IMG/VR virus record: IMGVR_UViG_3300009151_000045
Coordinates: 1-64,000 of that record
From: a virus
Strand: one strand, 5' to 3'
DNA length: 64,000 nt
The notes beneath the pieces are model-generated. The model was not told the DNA's origin. It did no database searches and was given only the letters and a program-made list of their open reading frames with translations. Position numbers and translations under genes: made by a program. Below, one piece after another: positions 38,747 to 46,679 of the stretch; position 1 is the stretch's first letter, and the number at the start of each line of letters is the position of its first letter.

Positions 38747-39578
38747 AGGATTTGTCGTATTTGCACAAAACACACAAAAGACAGACTATGTCAAACAGGC
38801 CTATGCACTGGCATTGAGTATCAAACACAGTCAATCTACAACAACTTTGGTATCAATAGTTACTAATGATCCTGTTCCTAAAAAATATCACAAAGTATTC
38901 GATCAAATAATTCCTATTCCCTGGTTCACAACAGCAGGTGATAGTCCGTTGGCCGCGGAGCATCGTTGGAAATTATATCACTGTACTCCGTATGACGAGA
39001 CAATTGTATTAGACACTGATATGCTGTTGCTAGAAGATATTTCAGAATGGTGGCATTATTGTAGGAATTATGATGTTAAATTTTGCTCACGTATAAAGAA
39101 TCACAAACTTGATTCAGTAGTTGACAACATACACAGAAAAGCATTTGTAGCGAACAAACTTACTAATCCTTATTATGCTCTACACTATTTCAAGAAGAAT
39201 GATAAAGCATTGGAATTTTATCGTGTGCTAGAATTTGTATGCAACAATTGGCAATGGTGTTGGACTACGTTTGCTCCCGACTTTTACCAAAATTGGTTAA
39301 GTATGGATCTAGCTGTGGCTGTGACAATTGAAATCGTAGGAGAGTATAATTACACAGTTGACTCGTGTAGTCCTTTAGAATTTATACACATGAAAATCCC
39401 ATTGCAAGATTGGCCTGCTAGTGCAGACAGATGGCAGGATACAGTACCTTGGATTTTAAATAATCAAGGGGAGCTGATAGTTTCTAATATTAAACAAACT
39501 AAATTATTTCACTATGTGGAAAAAGACTTTGTAACAGCGTCTATACTGAAGCAATTGGAAAAACTAAATCATGTCTAG
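38739..39578 (+). CDS. GT-A glycosyltransferase-like protein (pair 1, second copy)
   Basis: 279 residues, paralogue of the preceding gene: GFVVFAQNTQKTDYVKQAYALA, TLVSIVTNDPVP, a WKLYHCTPYDETIVLDTDMLLLE block with DTD as the DxD motif, and a NNWQWCWTTF block opposite NNWIYFRTLY. The start codon is GTG. Two tandem homologues with intact DxD motifs suggest two related transfer steps or a heterodimer. Donor and acceptor are not deducible. Confidence 0.6.
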   Translation: MSKGFVVFAQNTQKTDYVKQAYALALSIKHSQSTTTLVSIVTNDPVPKKYHKVFDQIIPIPWFTTAGDSPLAAEHRWKLYHCTPYDETIVLDTDMLLLEDISEWWHYCRNYDVKFCSRIKNHKLDSVVDNIHRKAFVANKLTNPYYALHYFKKNDKALEFYRVLEFVCNNWQWCWTTFAPDFYQNWLSMDLAVAVTIEIVGEYNYTVDSCSPLEFIHMKIPLQDWPASADRWQDTVPWILNNQGELIVSNIKQTKLFHYVEKDFVTASILKQLEKLNHV

Positions 39579-40161
39579 CAAATACATAATACCTCCAAAA
39601 CAACAGTATTGGGCTCACTACAATAAGACAACAGGCGTAATCCGCAGTGCATCAAACGAGCCAACCACCCTGGATGAAGGTAGTATTGAGATTACCTATG
39701 ACGAATACAAGTTATTTGCTGAAGGTCAGAAAAAATTACATGAGCATATGATAGGTTATGCTAGAACAGTGGATGGTACTACACAAAAAACTATAATACA
39801 AATAGCCGAACAACTGTATGGATTTAGGAACAATATATTTGAATGGATCAATGAACCTCCTACTCGAAATACCGAACTAACAGTGACTTGGAATAGACAA
39901 GCAAAAACATGGAATTTTACACTGAGCAAAAAGGCTAAAAAAAGAATAGCCAATGATCTGTTAACTAAGACAATATTTTTCATCATGCTTAACAATGATT
40001 TTGATTTTTTGATACGCAATATTGTTATAGATGTATCTGAGTTGGTAGAGAAAGAAAGTATAACAGTGCCGTTTGAAAGCAAGATAGAAACAAATATTGA
40101 AAAGATCTCAGTGTCGTGCCAGATATTATTTCAAGGTTATGGATTAAAAATAAATGGATAA
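39571..40161 (+). CDS. Hypothetical protein (196 aa) between glycosyltransferase pairs
   Basis: Not recognised. The first 70 residues (YIIPPKQQYWAHYNKTTGVI, then DEGSIEITYDEYKLFAEGQ) read like a small beta-hairpin/helix unit. The rest alternates strands and charged helices. No membrane segment or enzyme motif. It overlaps both neighbours by eight bases, so it is expressed with the glycosyltransferases. Confidence 0.55.
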   Translation: MSSKYIIPPKQQYWAHYNKTTGVIRSASNEPTTLDEGSIEITYDEYKLFAEGQKKLHEHMIGYARTVDGTTQKTIIQIAEQLYGFRNNIFEWINEPPTRNTELTVTWNRQAKTWNFTLSKKAKKRIANDLLTKTIFFIMLNNDFDFLIRNIVIDVSELVEKESITVPFESKIETNIEKISVSCQILFQGYGLKING

Positions 40162-41050
40162 AATTAAAATTATAGAACAAGATATTATTTTTCTCAGCTA
40201 TGACGAACCTAATGCTGAAAAAAATTATGCAGATTTATTAGCCAAAGTGCCATGGGCTAAACGTGTACACGGAGTTAAAGGTAGTGATGCCGCCCACAAA
40301 GCCTGCGCCAAACTAAGCGAAACAGAATACTTTGTTACTGTAGACGCAGATAACATTGTAGATCCCAAGTTTTTAGAAGTAGAAATTGATCTGGATGAAT
40401 TGGGTCTGACTAAGGAAAATGTTTTCAGTTGGTGCGGCAAGATTCATGTCAATGGACTCATGTATGGTAACGGTGGCCTTAAACTATGGACACGTAAGTT
40501 TGTTAACGAAATGCGCACTCACGAAAATGCTGTAGTAGATGATGTAAAGGGTAGAGTAGAATTTTGTTTTGATGATCGTTACTATCAATTCAATGACAAT
40601 TATTCAGAGAGCTATACCAATGCAACACCATTTCAAGCATGGCGGGCAGGATTCCGTGAAGGTGTTAAGATGAGTCTTAATCAGGGAATAAAAACAAATG
40701 ATGTAAAAAAAGTGTGGTGGCAAAATTATCATAGGCTACTTGTTTGGTGCACAGTTGGAGCAGATGTTGAACATGGTGTTTGGTCAATATTGGGAGCAAG
40801 AGAAGGGTGTTACATGACCATGTTTACAGATTGGGATTATGCCAATGTTAGAGATTTTGAATGGTTGACAAATCATTGGGAAACTACTCATGAGCAAGCA
40901 GAGCCAGAAAAAATTACAGAATATATAAATTTTCTAGGCAAGTATCTTATGAAACATAGTGAGTTAGAAATTGCCAACCTAGATCCAGCCGGTAGTAAGT
41001 TCTTCAAGACAGTGTATCAAAACACTCCTAGGATTTTAAGAAGAAGATAA
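40154..41050 (+). CDS. GT-A glycosyltransferase-like protein (pair 2, first copy)
   Basis: 298 residues with a family 2-like start: DIIFLSYDEPNAEKNYADLL, WAKRVHGVKGSDAAHKACAK, then TEYFVTVDADNIVDPKFLE, where DAD near residue 58 is the DxD-type motif. A GNGGLKLWTRKFV block follows and is also found in the next gene (GYGGAKLLPKQL). The C-terminal third (FQAWRAGFREGVKMSL ... VWCTVGADVEHGVW) is shared as well. It is related only distantly, if at all, to pair 1. Substrate unknown. Confidence 0.6.
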   Translation: MDKIKIIEQDIIFLSYDEPNAEKNYADLLAKVPWAKRVHGVKGSDAAHKACAKLSETEYFVTVDADNIVDPKFLEVEIDLDELGLTKENVFSWCGKIHVNGLMYGNGGLKLWTRKFVNEMRTHENAVVDDVKGRVEFCFDDRYYQFNDNYSESYTNATPFQAWRAGFREGVKMSLNQGIKTNDVKKVWWQNYHRLLVWCTVGADVEHGVWSILGAREGCYMTMFTDWDYANVRDFEWLTNHWETTHEQAEPEKITEYINFLGKYLMKHSELEIANLDPAGSKFFKTVYQNTPRILRRR

Positions 41051-41730
41051 TGTACGACATAGTATTCATATCTTATAACGAACCTGATGCAGAAGAAAAT
41101 TTTGCCAGTCTAAAGGCACGATTTCCTAGAGTCAAACGTGTCAGCGGAGTTAAGGGAATTCATCAAGCACACATAGCTGCCGCCAAGAAATGCTTTACTC
41201 GTATGTTTTGGGTAGTGGATGGCGATGCTGTTATTCTAAATGATTTTAATTTTGATTATAAAGTACCCGATGACGAGTTAGATGTAGTTCATGTTTGGCG
41301 CAGTATAAATCCTATTAATAGTTTGAGTTATGGATACGGTGGTGCAAAACTTCTACCAAAACAATTAACCATCAATATGGATACAACTACTACTGACATG
41401 ACCATGAGCATTAGCAGTAAGTTTAAAGCAATGCCAGAGATCAGTAATATCACAGCATTTAATACAGATGCATACAGTACCTGGCGTAGCGCCTTTAGAG
41501 AGTGTTGTAAACTAGCAGTAATTAACAATGAAGAATCGTTAGCTAGATTAGACGTATGGTGCCAACTAAATGACTCTGCTCCTTATGGATTTTATGCCTA
41601 TTCAGGCGCACTTGTGGGGCAAGCATACGGTGAAAAAAATGCCTCCGATAAAGAGGCATTATCTAAGATAAATGATTTTACTTGGCTAGAAGCTCTGTGG
41701 CTAGCGGAAAAATCTCAGCTATCACTTTAG
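41050..41730 (+). CDS. GT-A glycosyltransferase-like protein (pair 2, second copy)
   Basis: 226 residues, shorter paralogue of the preceding gene: DIVFISYNEPDAEENFASLK, RVSGVKGIHQAHIAAAKK, FWVVDGDAVIL with DGD as the DxD-type motif, then GYGGAKLLP and a YSTWRSAFRECCKLAV block opposite FQAWRAGFREGVKMSL. The last 53 bases overlap thyX tail to tail, and the hairpin of a leftward terminator lies within its coding sequence at 41633-41660. It is about 70 residues shorter than its partner, with losses in the middle and at the C-terminus. Confidence 0.6.
   Translation: MYDIVFISYNEPDAEENFASLKARFPRVKRVSGVKGIHQAHIAAAKKCFTRMFWVVDGDAVILNDFNFDYKVPDDELDVVHVWRSINPINSLSYGYGGAKLLPKQLTINMDTTTTDMTMSISSKFKAMPEISNITAFNTDAYSTWRSAFRECCKLAVINNEESLARLDVWCQLNDSAPYGFYAYSGALVGQAYGEKNASDKEALSKINDFTWLEALWLAEKSQLSL
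41633..41660 (-). terminator. Rho-independent terminator of the leftward operon, inside the opposing gene
   Basis: On the minus strand a perfect 8-base stem, AATGCCTC / GAGGCATT (41660-41653 with 41645-41638), has a 7-base loop and is followed by a T run (41639-41633). It lies 18 bases beyond the thyX stop. On the plus strand the T run becomes an A run upstream, so the element acts in one direction only. Confidence 0.82.
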
Positions 41731-42346
41731 CACAAGCAATGGCAACTTCTTGATGCTCTTTCTGTGTACCATTAGCACTACGCAATTCAATAAAGTGAAT
41801 CCAACTACGCAGTGTTCCGTTCATATATAACCGACTTTCAATAAGCCCTTCTGGTAAGACAGCACGAGCTTGTTCCTTTGCTATACCATTAGCGATAGCC
41901 CACTCGTACTCTCTTTGTGCGGCATATATAACTCTTTTTTGAGCACGTTCCCATTCGTTCTGTAGCAGTTGATCTTCGACTGGGATACTGTTTTGTCTAT
42001 TGGCAGTGTCTTGGAGTCGTGCTTCTCGCAATACAAACGACAGGTCTTTAGTAGGATCAGCATATCGCTGACTGAATTCTTGAAAGCTGAAGCTACGATG
42101 TCTGAGGATCTGTCGTGCAATATCTCTGGTGGTGGTAATTTCGATACAGGCGGAGACCATTTCGAGTGGGCTCCAGTGTTGGTGTTTGACCAAGTATCTG
42201 ATGAGTTTGTCGGATGTTTCTGTGTTAAGTTGATTGCTTGGATTGGACACACGGGCGCAATACGCAATGAGTTCCTGTGCATCTTCAATGCCAATATCTG
42301 CGAATTCCTGTGTGGGTTGGGAGTAACTGAGTAATCGAACATGCAT
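41678..42346 (-). CDS. thyX: Flavin-dependent thymidylate synthase ThyX
   Basis: 222 residues. ThyX makes dTMP from dUMP with FAD, NADPH and methylene-tetrahydrofolate. The diagnostic RHRxxSxxExSxRY block is present as RHRSFSFQEFSQRY at about residues 82-95, with a single variation (Q before E). RAVLPEGL at about 166-173 and SRLYMNGTLRSWIHFIELR at about 176-194 are the other conserved blocks. The length is normal. It is the last gene of the leftward operon and is followed by a terminator. Phage copies boost thymidine supply for replication. Confidence 0.95.
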   Translation of the reverse strand: MHVRLLSYSQPTQEFADIGIEDAQELIAYCARVSNPSNQLNTETSDKLIRYLVKHQHWSPLEMVSACIEITTTRDIARQILRHRSFSFQEFSQRYADPTKDLSFVLREARLQDTANRQNSIPVEDQLLQNEWERAQKRVIYAAQREYEWAIANGIAKEQARAVLPEGLIESRLYMNGTLRSWIHFIELRSANGTQKEHQEVAIACAKVIAEIFPLATELLAK

Positions 42347-42349
42347 TAT

Positions 42350-42673
42350 TTATAACTTCTTTTTCTTTAAAAATTTTTGAGTTAGTTTTTCCATATCCTT
42401 ACGAATACGATCTGTATCTAACTTGAAGTCAACATTATGTATATTGTCTTCATAGTTTTGACACACTTCGGCTAGATTTTTTTCAAAAGACCCCCATCCC
42501 TCACGGCGTGTCTTAGCTGTTATTTTTATTTCCCAAGTTTTACCATCTTTAAAATTGACCAAAACGGTATGGAGATACCTAAGAGGCATTACATTCAAAT
42601 ATACCTCACCAAATACTTCTGGCCAATGTGCGATAACATCCTTGGGAAGATTTCGTCTTCCCGATTTTGTCAC
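42350..42673 (-). CDS. Conserved-type phage hypothetical (107 aa)
   Basis: Function unknown. It starts with GTG in a GTGA overlap with the upstream stop. The pattern (NLPKDVIAHWPEVFGEVYLNVMPLRYLHTVLVNFKDGKTWEI split over two strands, Lys-rich end KFLKKKKL) resembles a short hypothetical protein I recall from marine T4-like phages. No enzyme motif. Confidence 0.65.
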   Translation of the reverse strand: MTKSGRRNLPKDVIAHWPEVFGEVYLNVMPLRYLHTVLVNFKDGKTWEIKITAKTRREGWGSFEKNLAEVCQNYEDNIHNVDFKLDTDRIRKDMEKLTQKFLKKKKL

Positions 42674-43287
42674 GCAGTATCTTTAACCGTTTTCTTTACT
42701 GTAGGAGCAAGTTCTTCAGCTTTACGACGCATTGCCGCCGCCTGTTTAGCTAGAGCATCTGCTTGACTACGATAGTGTTTGGCTTCAGCTTCTGGACTAT
42801 CAAATGTCAACGGAGCACTGGCTGTGACTGTAGGTGCTACTGTAGCTTCTAATACTGGTGCTTTGGTTACATCAGCATCTTTGCTAGGAATATTGGAATC
42901 TTTCATAGCTAGATCATCTACTGCTACACCACGTTGTTCAGCAATAATTTGATTCAATTCGGATAGTGCAATAGCAACACCCGGAGTCGGAGTCATCTCA
43001 ATATTGCTAGTGGGAGCCTTGATCAAACGACCCGATGCGTGTAACGCTGGCAACATAGTCGATCCATCTGGGAACTGTGTGCGAGCCAATGCGTCTGCAA
43101 ATTCAGTTGCATCCTGACCGGTTCCACTTTCGACCAAATTAATAATGGCGTCATGATAAATGTCAGGTAAATTCTCTGTTGGGATAATCAAGCAACTATA
43201 CGCATCACCTGGTAATGTACGATACGCCACTATACATTTTTTATTAGTGGCTTTGACACGTGCCACGTGTTTGAGTTCTTTAGCCAT
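42670..43287 (-). CDS. Phage hypothetical (205 aa) with coiled C-terminus
   Basis: Not assigned. Residues 1-100 form a compact alpha/beta unit (VARVKATNKKCIVAYRTLPGD, then CLIIPTENLPDIYHDAIINL). A Pro/Ala/Thr-rich linker follows at about 135-160. The C-terminus is a charged Ala-rich helix (EAEAKHYRSQADALAKQAAAM), probably coiled coil. It could be a virion or scaffold-type protein, but it lies in a metabolic operon. One base separates it from the upstream stop. Confidence 0.6.
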   Translation of the reverse strand: MAKELKHVARVKATNKKCIVAYRTLPGDAYSCLIIPTENLPDIYHDAIINLVESGTGQDATEFADALARTQFPDGSTMLPALHASGRLIKAPTSNIEMTPTPGVAIALSELNQIIAEQRGVAVDDLAMKDSNIPSKDADVTKAPVLEATVAPTVTASAPLTFDSPEAEAKHYRSQADALAKQAAAMRRKAEELAPTVKKTVKDTA

Positions 43288-43288
43288 A

Positions 43289-43546
43289 TTATGCTCCGGT
43301 AGCAGGTGCTGTAGCAGGTGCTGGTTGTTGTGTTCCGTCGGCGGGTTGTTGTTTAGCGACCAGTTCTAAGAATGCTGTCAACTTGTTGTAAGTTTGGCCA
43401 ACTGCAACCATTTCATTGGGTTTGAATGCGCCACGTGAGCTAGCAATATCAATAATAACTTTCATGGCGTTAAGATCGTTAATAGTTAGATCTGTGCCAG
43501 AAGCTGTTGGATCTGCTTGCTGTGGTGTTTGTGCTGTATCAGTCAT
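43289..43546 (-). CDS. Phage hypothetical (85 aa), Pro/Ala-rich tail
   Basis: Function unknown. The central helix pair (LTINDLNAMKVIIDIASSRG, then FKPNEMVAVGQTYNKLTAFL) resembles a small conserved protein of T4-like marine phages. The last 20 residues are Pro/Ala/Thr-rich and come from short GCAGGTGCTG-type DNA repeats. A strong AAGGAG lies 6 bases before the ATG. Confidence 0.65.
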   Translation of the reverse strand: MTDTAQTPQQADPTASGTDLTINDLNAMKVIIDIASSRGAFKPNEMVAVGQTYNKLTAFLELVAKQQPADGTQQPAPATAPATGA

Positions 43547-43579
43547 GGTATCTCCTTAATATAATCTGTACGTATATAA

Positions 43580-43867
43580 TTATCTCTGTGATAAATGTGG
43601 ACAGGCAATCGTGAAAAAACTTAATTCTTTTTCACTTTCAAAACCTATCTGTGTATTGTATACAATAGTGTTGGTGTTGTCTAAAGCAATTCCTTGCCCT
43701 ATATAGTACCTATTATTTAAATGATGTCGTATCCATAGATCTATGGATTTGAGCATTGTTGGATTGTATCGATCCAAGTATGTGTACTTGAAATGCGGAC
43801 AGGCAAATTCAACCCTCCGTAGACCAAAATAGTTTAGAGGATTTGGTTTGCCTGTCTTCAGTGCCAT
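43580..43867 (-). CDS. Hypothetical protein (95 aa)
   Basis: Not recognised. It contains two C-P-H sequences, ACPHFKY near residue 22 and ACPHLSQ at the C-terminus; such paired Cys-x-His elements could bind a metal, but this is speculative. The ATG shares one base with the stop of the metallopeptidase/VWA gene (TAATG), indicating coupled translation with it. Confidence 0.6.
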   Translation of the reverse strand: MALKTGKPNPLNYFGLRRVEFACPHFKYTYLDRYNPTMLKSIDLWIRHHLNNRYYIGQGIALDNTNTIVYNTQIGFESEKELSFFTIACPHLSQR

Positions 43868-45051
43868 TACACTGATACCTTAGCTTGTTCGTAATAAGCA
43901 TATTCTCCAAAAGGTGGAACAATCTTATCATTGCCGTGGATGATGAATACTGTGTCGCAGTAATTTTCATCACCCCAACTGCCCCAGGGGTAACCGTCTG
44001 TGAACATGATAAACTTCTTAGGCTGAATGTCGTGTTCTTTCATGTAGTCCCAGTTGACATCAAATTCAGTACCACCACCGCCCATTGGTTCGTAGTGATC
44101 GAACTCGTCCATGGAGTATCCGTCAAAATCTGCTTCGTTGTATACACTAGTATCAAAGCACCATACTTTAATTTTAAAGTCTTGGTACTCCTGCATAATA
44201 CCTTTGATCTCACTCAAGAAATCTTTGGCTTGCTCGTCACCGATTGATCCTGACATGTCAATACTTACACAGATGTCAATAGTCTCTTGGAATTGTGTGC
44301 CGGGTAATACTGCACCAATGTGCCAACCTTTACGGTTAGGGCGCATAAAAGAATAATCGTTCTTGATAATACTTTGTATTTGTTGACGAAGAATTTCACG
44401 CCAATTCATCTTTGGCTCTGTTAATTCTTTGATCATACGTTGTATACTAGCAGGAGTGTTACCAGCGCCTGCGGCCTGTGCGGCCTGAATAGTAGCTTCA
44501 CGCATTTCGTCACGGATTTCTTTTAATTCTTCTTTAGTATAGCTGGGACGACCGTCCTTGCCTTCTGAACCCCAGTCGATATGTTCATCAAGCAGTTGAC
44601 CCAATGCTTCAAGTTGTTTCTTATCCATTTCATCAAAAATACGATCATACACTTCTTCTGCACCCATACCGTAGTATTTGGCATCGTGAAAGATTTTGAT
44701 ATCTGGAATTTGATGATCACCAATATGATCTCGGACCAATTGTCCATTTACACAGTAGTCAGCGGCAATGTTAAAAATCTGGGGATCACGGCCTTCGCGA
44801 CGCCCCATGTGATCAAACACATTGTGTAGGATTTCATGTGCAATTACAAACTCTACTTGTTTGACAGTAAGTTTTTCGAAAAACTCACGACAGAAGAAGA
44901 TATGGCGTCCGTCAGTTGCGGCAGTAGGTAACCATTTTTCTGCTTCTTGTATTTTTAGGCGTGTAGCCATATTGCCAAAAAACGGATGTTTCAAAAGCAA
45001 ACTAACACGAGCTACAATAATTTTGTCTATGACCGGATCTGTATGCGACAT
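43867..45051 (-). CDS. VWA-domain protein with putative metallopeptidase domain (DUF2201-like)
   Basis: 394 residues in two parts. The N-terminal part has a zinc-metallopeptidase HExxH motif (AHEILH, residues 71-76) in a long helix, followed by FNIAADYCVNGQLV, as in the DUF2201 N-terminal family. The C-terminal part is a von Willebrand A-like domain with a MIDAS motif D-M-S-G-S at 265-269 and FTDGYPWGSWG near 350. Such proteins work next to MoxR AAA+ ATPases, and the upstream gene here is a MoxR. The pair may remodel or cleave protein complexes. AGGAG lies 6 bases before the ATG and the gene has its own consensus promoter. The target is unknown. Confidence 0.82.
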   Translation of the reverse strand: MSHTDPVIDKIIVARVSLLLKHPFFGNMATRLKIQEAEKWLPTAATDGRHIFFCREFFEKLTVKQVEFVIAHEILHNVFDHMGRREGRDPQIFNIAADYCVNGQLVRDHIGDHQIPDIKIFHDAKYYGMGAEEVYDRIFDEMDKKQLEALGQLLDEHIDWGSEGKDGRPSYTKEELKEIRDEMREATIQAAQAAGAGNTPASIQRMIKELTEPKMNWREILRQQIQSIIKNDYSFMRPNRKGWHIGAVLPGTQFQETIDICVSIDMSGSIGDEQAKDFLSEIKGIMQEYQDFKIKVWCFDTSVYNEADFDGYSMDEFDHYEPMGGGGTEFDVNWDYMKEHDIQPKKFIMFTDGYPWGSWGDENYCDTVFIIHGNDKIVPPFGEYAYYEQAKVSV

Positions 45052-45080
45052 TTCTGCTCCTAATTTTTTACTATAAGTAT

Positions 45081-45109
45081 ATTATAACACCTCCCGAAGG
45101 AGGTGTCAA
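45081..45109 (-). promoter_or_regulatory. Consensus sigma70 promoter with a perfect hairpin in its spacer
   Basis: Read leftward: TTGACA (45109-45104), exactly 17 bases, TATAAT (45086-45081), a perfect consensus promoter. The spacer plus half of the -35 box forms an 8-base perfect inverted repeat, ACACCTCC-TTCG-GGAGGTGT (45106-45087), with a UUCG-type loop when read as RNA. It sits 7 bases after the MoxR stop and 30 bases before the VWA gene. The hairpin is not followed by a T run, so it is not a standard terminator. Confidence 0.8.
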
Positions 45110-45115
45110 CCAATC

Positions 45116-46207
45116 TTATTTCTCTGTGGCTTGTGCAATATACTTACCAAACTTTTGGTGGAAAGCGTCAAAACATTTAATTTCATCCGGATCTAATGGC
45201 AACTTATAAGTGCTTAGTGCCAATTTAGTGCCCATAATAACCAACTCAGTTTCGAAATTGTTCATCAAGAATTCGAAAAAGTTGTTAGTCATGTCGTTCC
45301 AATTTTTGGCTTTCTTGTCACATGCGTCTTTGAGCTCGTAGCACAATGATACAGTCAATGAATACATTGCTGAAATTTCTTTCGAGTCCATTTTCTTAAC
45401 CTTGCCTGACAAGATATCTTGCGGGTTAGGCATTTTGCTGGCATGTTTGCGGTGTGCCATAAACTTCACAGCCAGACCTTCACCTACAGAACCTGACACT
45501 AAATCGGTTAGTGTGTCATTGTCGCAGTCGTCATCTGTAAGCAATTCGCTAACGAACGACCAAGAGCGTGGAGTAGCAAATGAGCGTGAGCTAGATTTTG
45601 GATCAAAATCATACAAGTCTTTCTTGCTAAAGGTCAAGTATCCAATAACATCTGGATGGATATTGTTGTCTACGGCCCAGTCAAAGTAGTCATCCCAATC
45701 TACAGCCATTTCCAAGTGAACAAAACGGTTTGCCAACGGACTTGGCATACGATATGATACACCTTTGTCTGTTTCACGGTTGCCTGCGGCAACCATCACT
45801 ACATTGTCTGGCAGTTCATAAGTACCGCATTTACGATTAAGAACCAGTTGATAAGCCGCGGCTTGTACGCTGGGAGCGGCGCTGTTCAATTCATCCATGA
45901 ACAAGATGATAGTTTTGTGATTTTTAGCAAACTCTTTGCTAGGCAATTCTGAAGGAGGAGCCCATTTCATTGTGCCATCGATTGAGTCAAAGTATGGAAT
46001 ACCTTTGATGTCTGTTGGTTCCCATAGACTCAAACGGATATCGATAACATGGGCATCAAGTTCTGTACCCAATTGTTTGATAATATCTGACTTGCCAATA
46101 CCCGGAGGACCCCAGATAAAGATAGGACGTTTTGTATTAAACGCCTTACGAAGACTTTTCTTTGCACCCTTTGGGCCTACTGTACGGGTTACTAGTTCTG
46201 ATGCCAT
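45116..46207 (-). CDS. MoxR-family AAA+ ATPase
   Basis: 363 residues. Walker A is GPPGIGKS (33-40) and Walker B is ILFMDELNSA (101-110). VMVAAGNRETDKG is the sensor 1 segment, followed by the MoxR-typical MPSPLANRFVHLEM. A C-terminal helical lid follows. MoxR ATPases act as chaperones, usually with VWA-domain partners, and the next gene encodes one. A separate consensus promoter precedes this gene (46256-46284). In the T4 genome this slot has no such pair. Identity as an AAA+ ATPase is firm; the biological job is not. Confidence 0.9.
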   Translation of the reverse strand: MASELVTRTVGPKGAKKSLRKAFNTKRPIFIWGPPGIGKSDIIKQLGTELDAHVIDIRLSLWEPTDIKGIPYFDSIDGTMKWAPPSELPSKEFAKNHKTIILFMDELNSAAPSVQAAAYQLVLNRKCGTYELPDNVVMVAAGNRETDKGVSYRMPSPLANRFVHLEMAVDWDDYFDWAVDNNIHPDVIGYLTFSKKDLYDFDPKSSSRSFATPRSWSFVSELLTDDDCDNDTLTDLVSGSVGEGLAVKFMAHRKHASKMPNPQDILSGKVKKMDSKEISAMYSLTVSLCYELKDACDKKAKNWNDMTNNFFEFLMNNFETELVIMGTKLALSTYKLPLDPDEIKCFDAFHQKFGKYIAQATEK

Positions 46208-46255
46208 TTTGTTTCCTATCTTAAGTTGGGATTAAATTTGTTACGCTATGTAAGT

Positions 46256-46284
46256 ATTATAGCACCAACTAGACCTTATGTCAA
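46256..46284 (-). promoter_or_regulatory. Perfect consensus sigma70 promoter for the MoxR gene
   Basis: Leftward TTGACA (46284-46279), 17-base spacer, TATAAT (46261-46256), 48 bases before the MoxR ATG. The -35 box overlaps the last codons of the upstream gene. No hairpin is present in this one. Confidence 0.82.
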
Positions 46285-46679
46285 TTAGAATTTAGATCTT
46301 TTTCACGCTCTTTCATGGCTTTTATTAGTCCAAATTTTCTAATGTCGTCACTAAACAACATAAGCTCAAAATTCTTGCGCTCTGTGAACACAGTGATTGA
46401 AAGGGGAGTTAGATAGTAAGGACAGTCCAAATATCTTTCCAAAAATATAATAGTTTGGGGGCTCAGCTCAATTGGTTCGGTAAATGGCACTTCGTAAGCT
46501 CTAAGTTCCAAATCGTTAACCAAAAAGGCATATCCGTCGTCACTTAATCTAAATGCGGTTTGTTTGCCTGCACGATTACTTTGCCACCAGTTGCGTGAGT
46601 ACAACTTTACATTTACATCGTCTGTTGTTTTGCCCCACTGCTGTAAAAATATCTTAGTGTAGGCATCCTGTGTCATCAT
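46281..46679 (-). CDS. Hypothetical protein (132 aa)
   Basis: Not recognised. It has mixed helices and strands (DAYTKIFLQQWGKTTDDVNV; FRLSDDGYAFLVNDLELRAY) with a charged C-terminal helix, no membrane segment and no enzyme motif. The ATG overlaps the preceding stop (ATGA). A second ATG is the next codon. Confidence 0.6.
   Translation of the reverse strand: MMTQDAYTKIFLQQWGKTTDDVNVKLYSRNWWQSNRAGKQTAFRLSDDGYAFLVNDLELRAYEVPFTEPIELSPQTIIFLERYLDCPYYLTPLSITVFTERKNFELMLFSDDIRKFGLIKAMKEREKDLNSN

Noticed and set aside
41881-42342. A 153-codon minus-strand frame overlapping thyX in another frame, and a 121-codon plus-strand frame at 41969-42334
   Set aside because: The thyX frame carries the complete diagnostic motif; the other frames show no family features.
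42347-42354. A perfect TATAAATA late box on the minus strand directly before the thyX ATG
   Set aside because: It contains the TAA stop of the frame entering from upstream and touches the ATG, so a transcript starting downstream would lack the thyX start and ribosome site. Probably chance in AT-rich sequence.
45087-45106. The UUCG hairpin after the MoxR gene as a classic rho-independent terminator
   Set aside because: The stem is strong, but it is followed by TATAATATAC rather than a T run on the minus strand, and by CAACC on the plus strand. Treated as a promoter-hairpin element instead.
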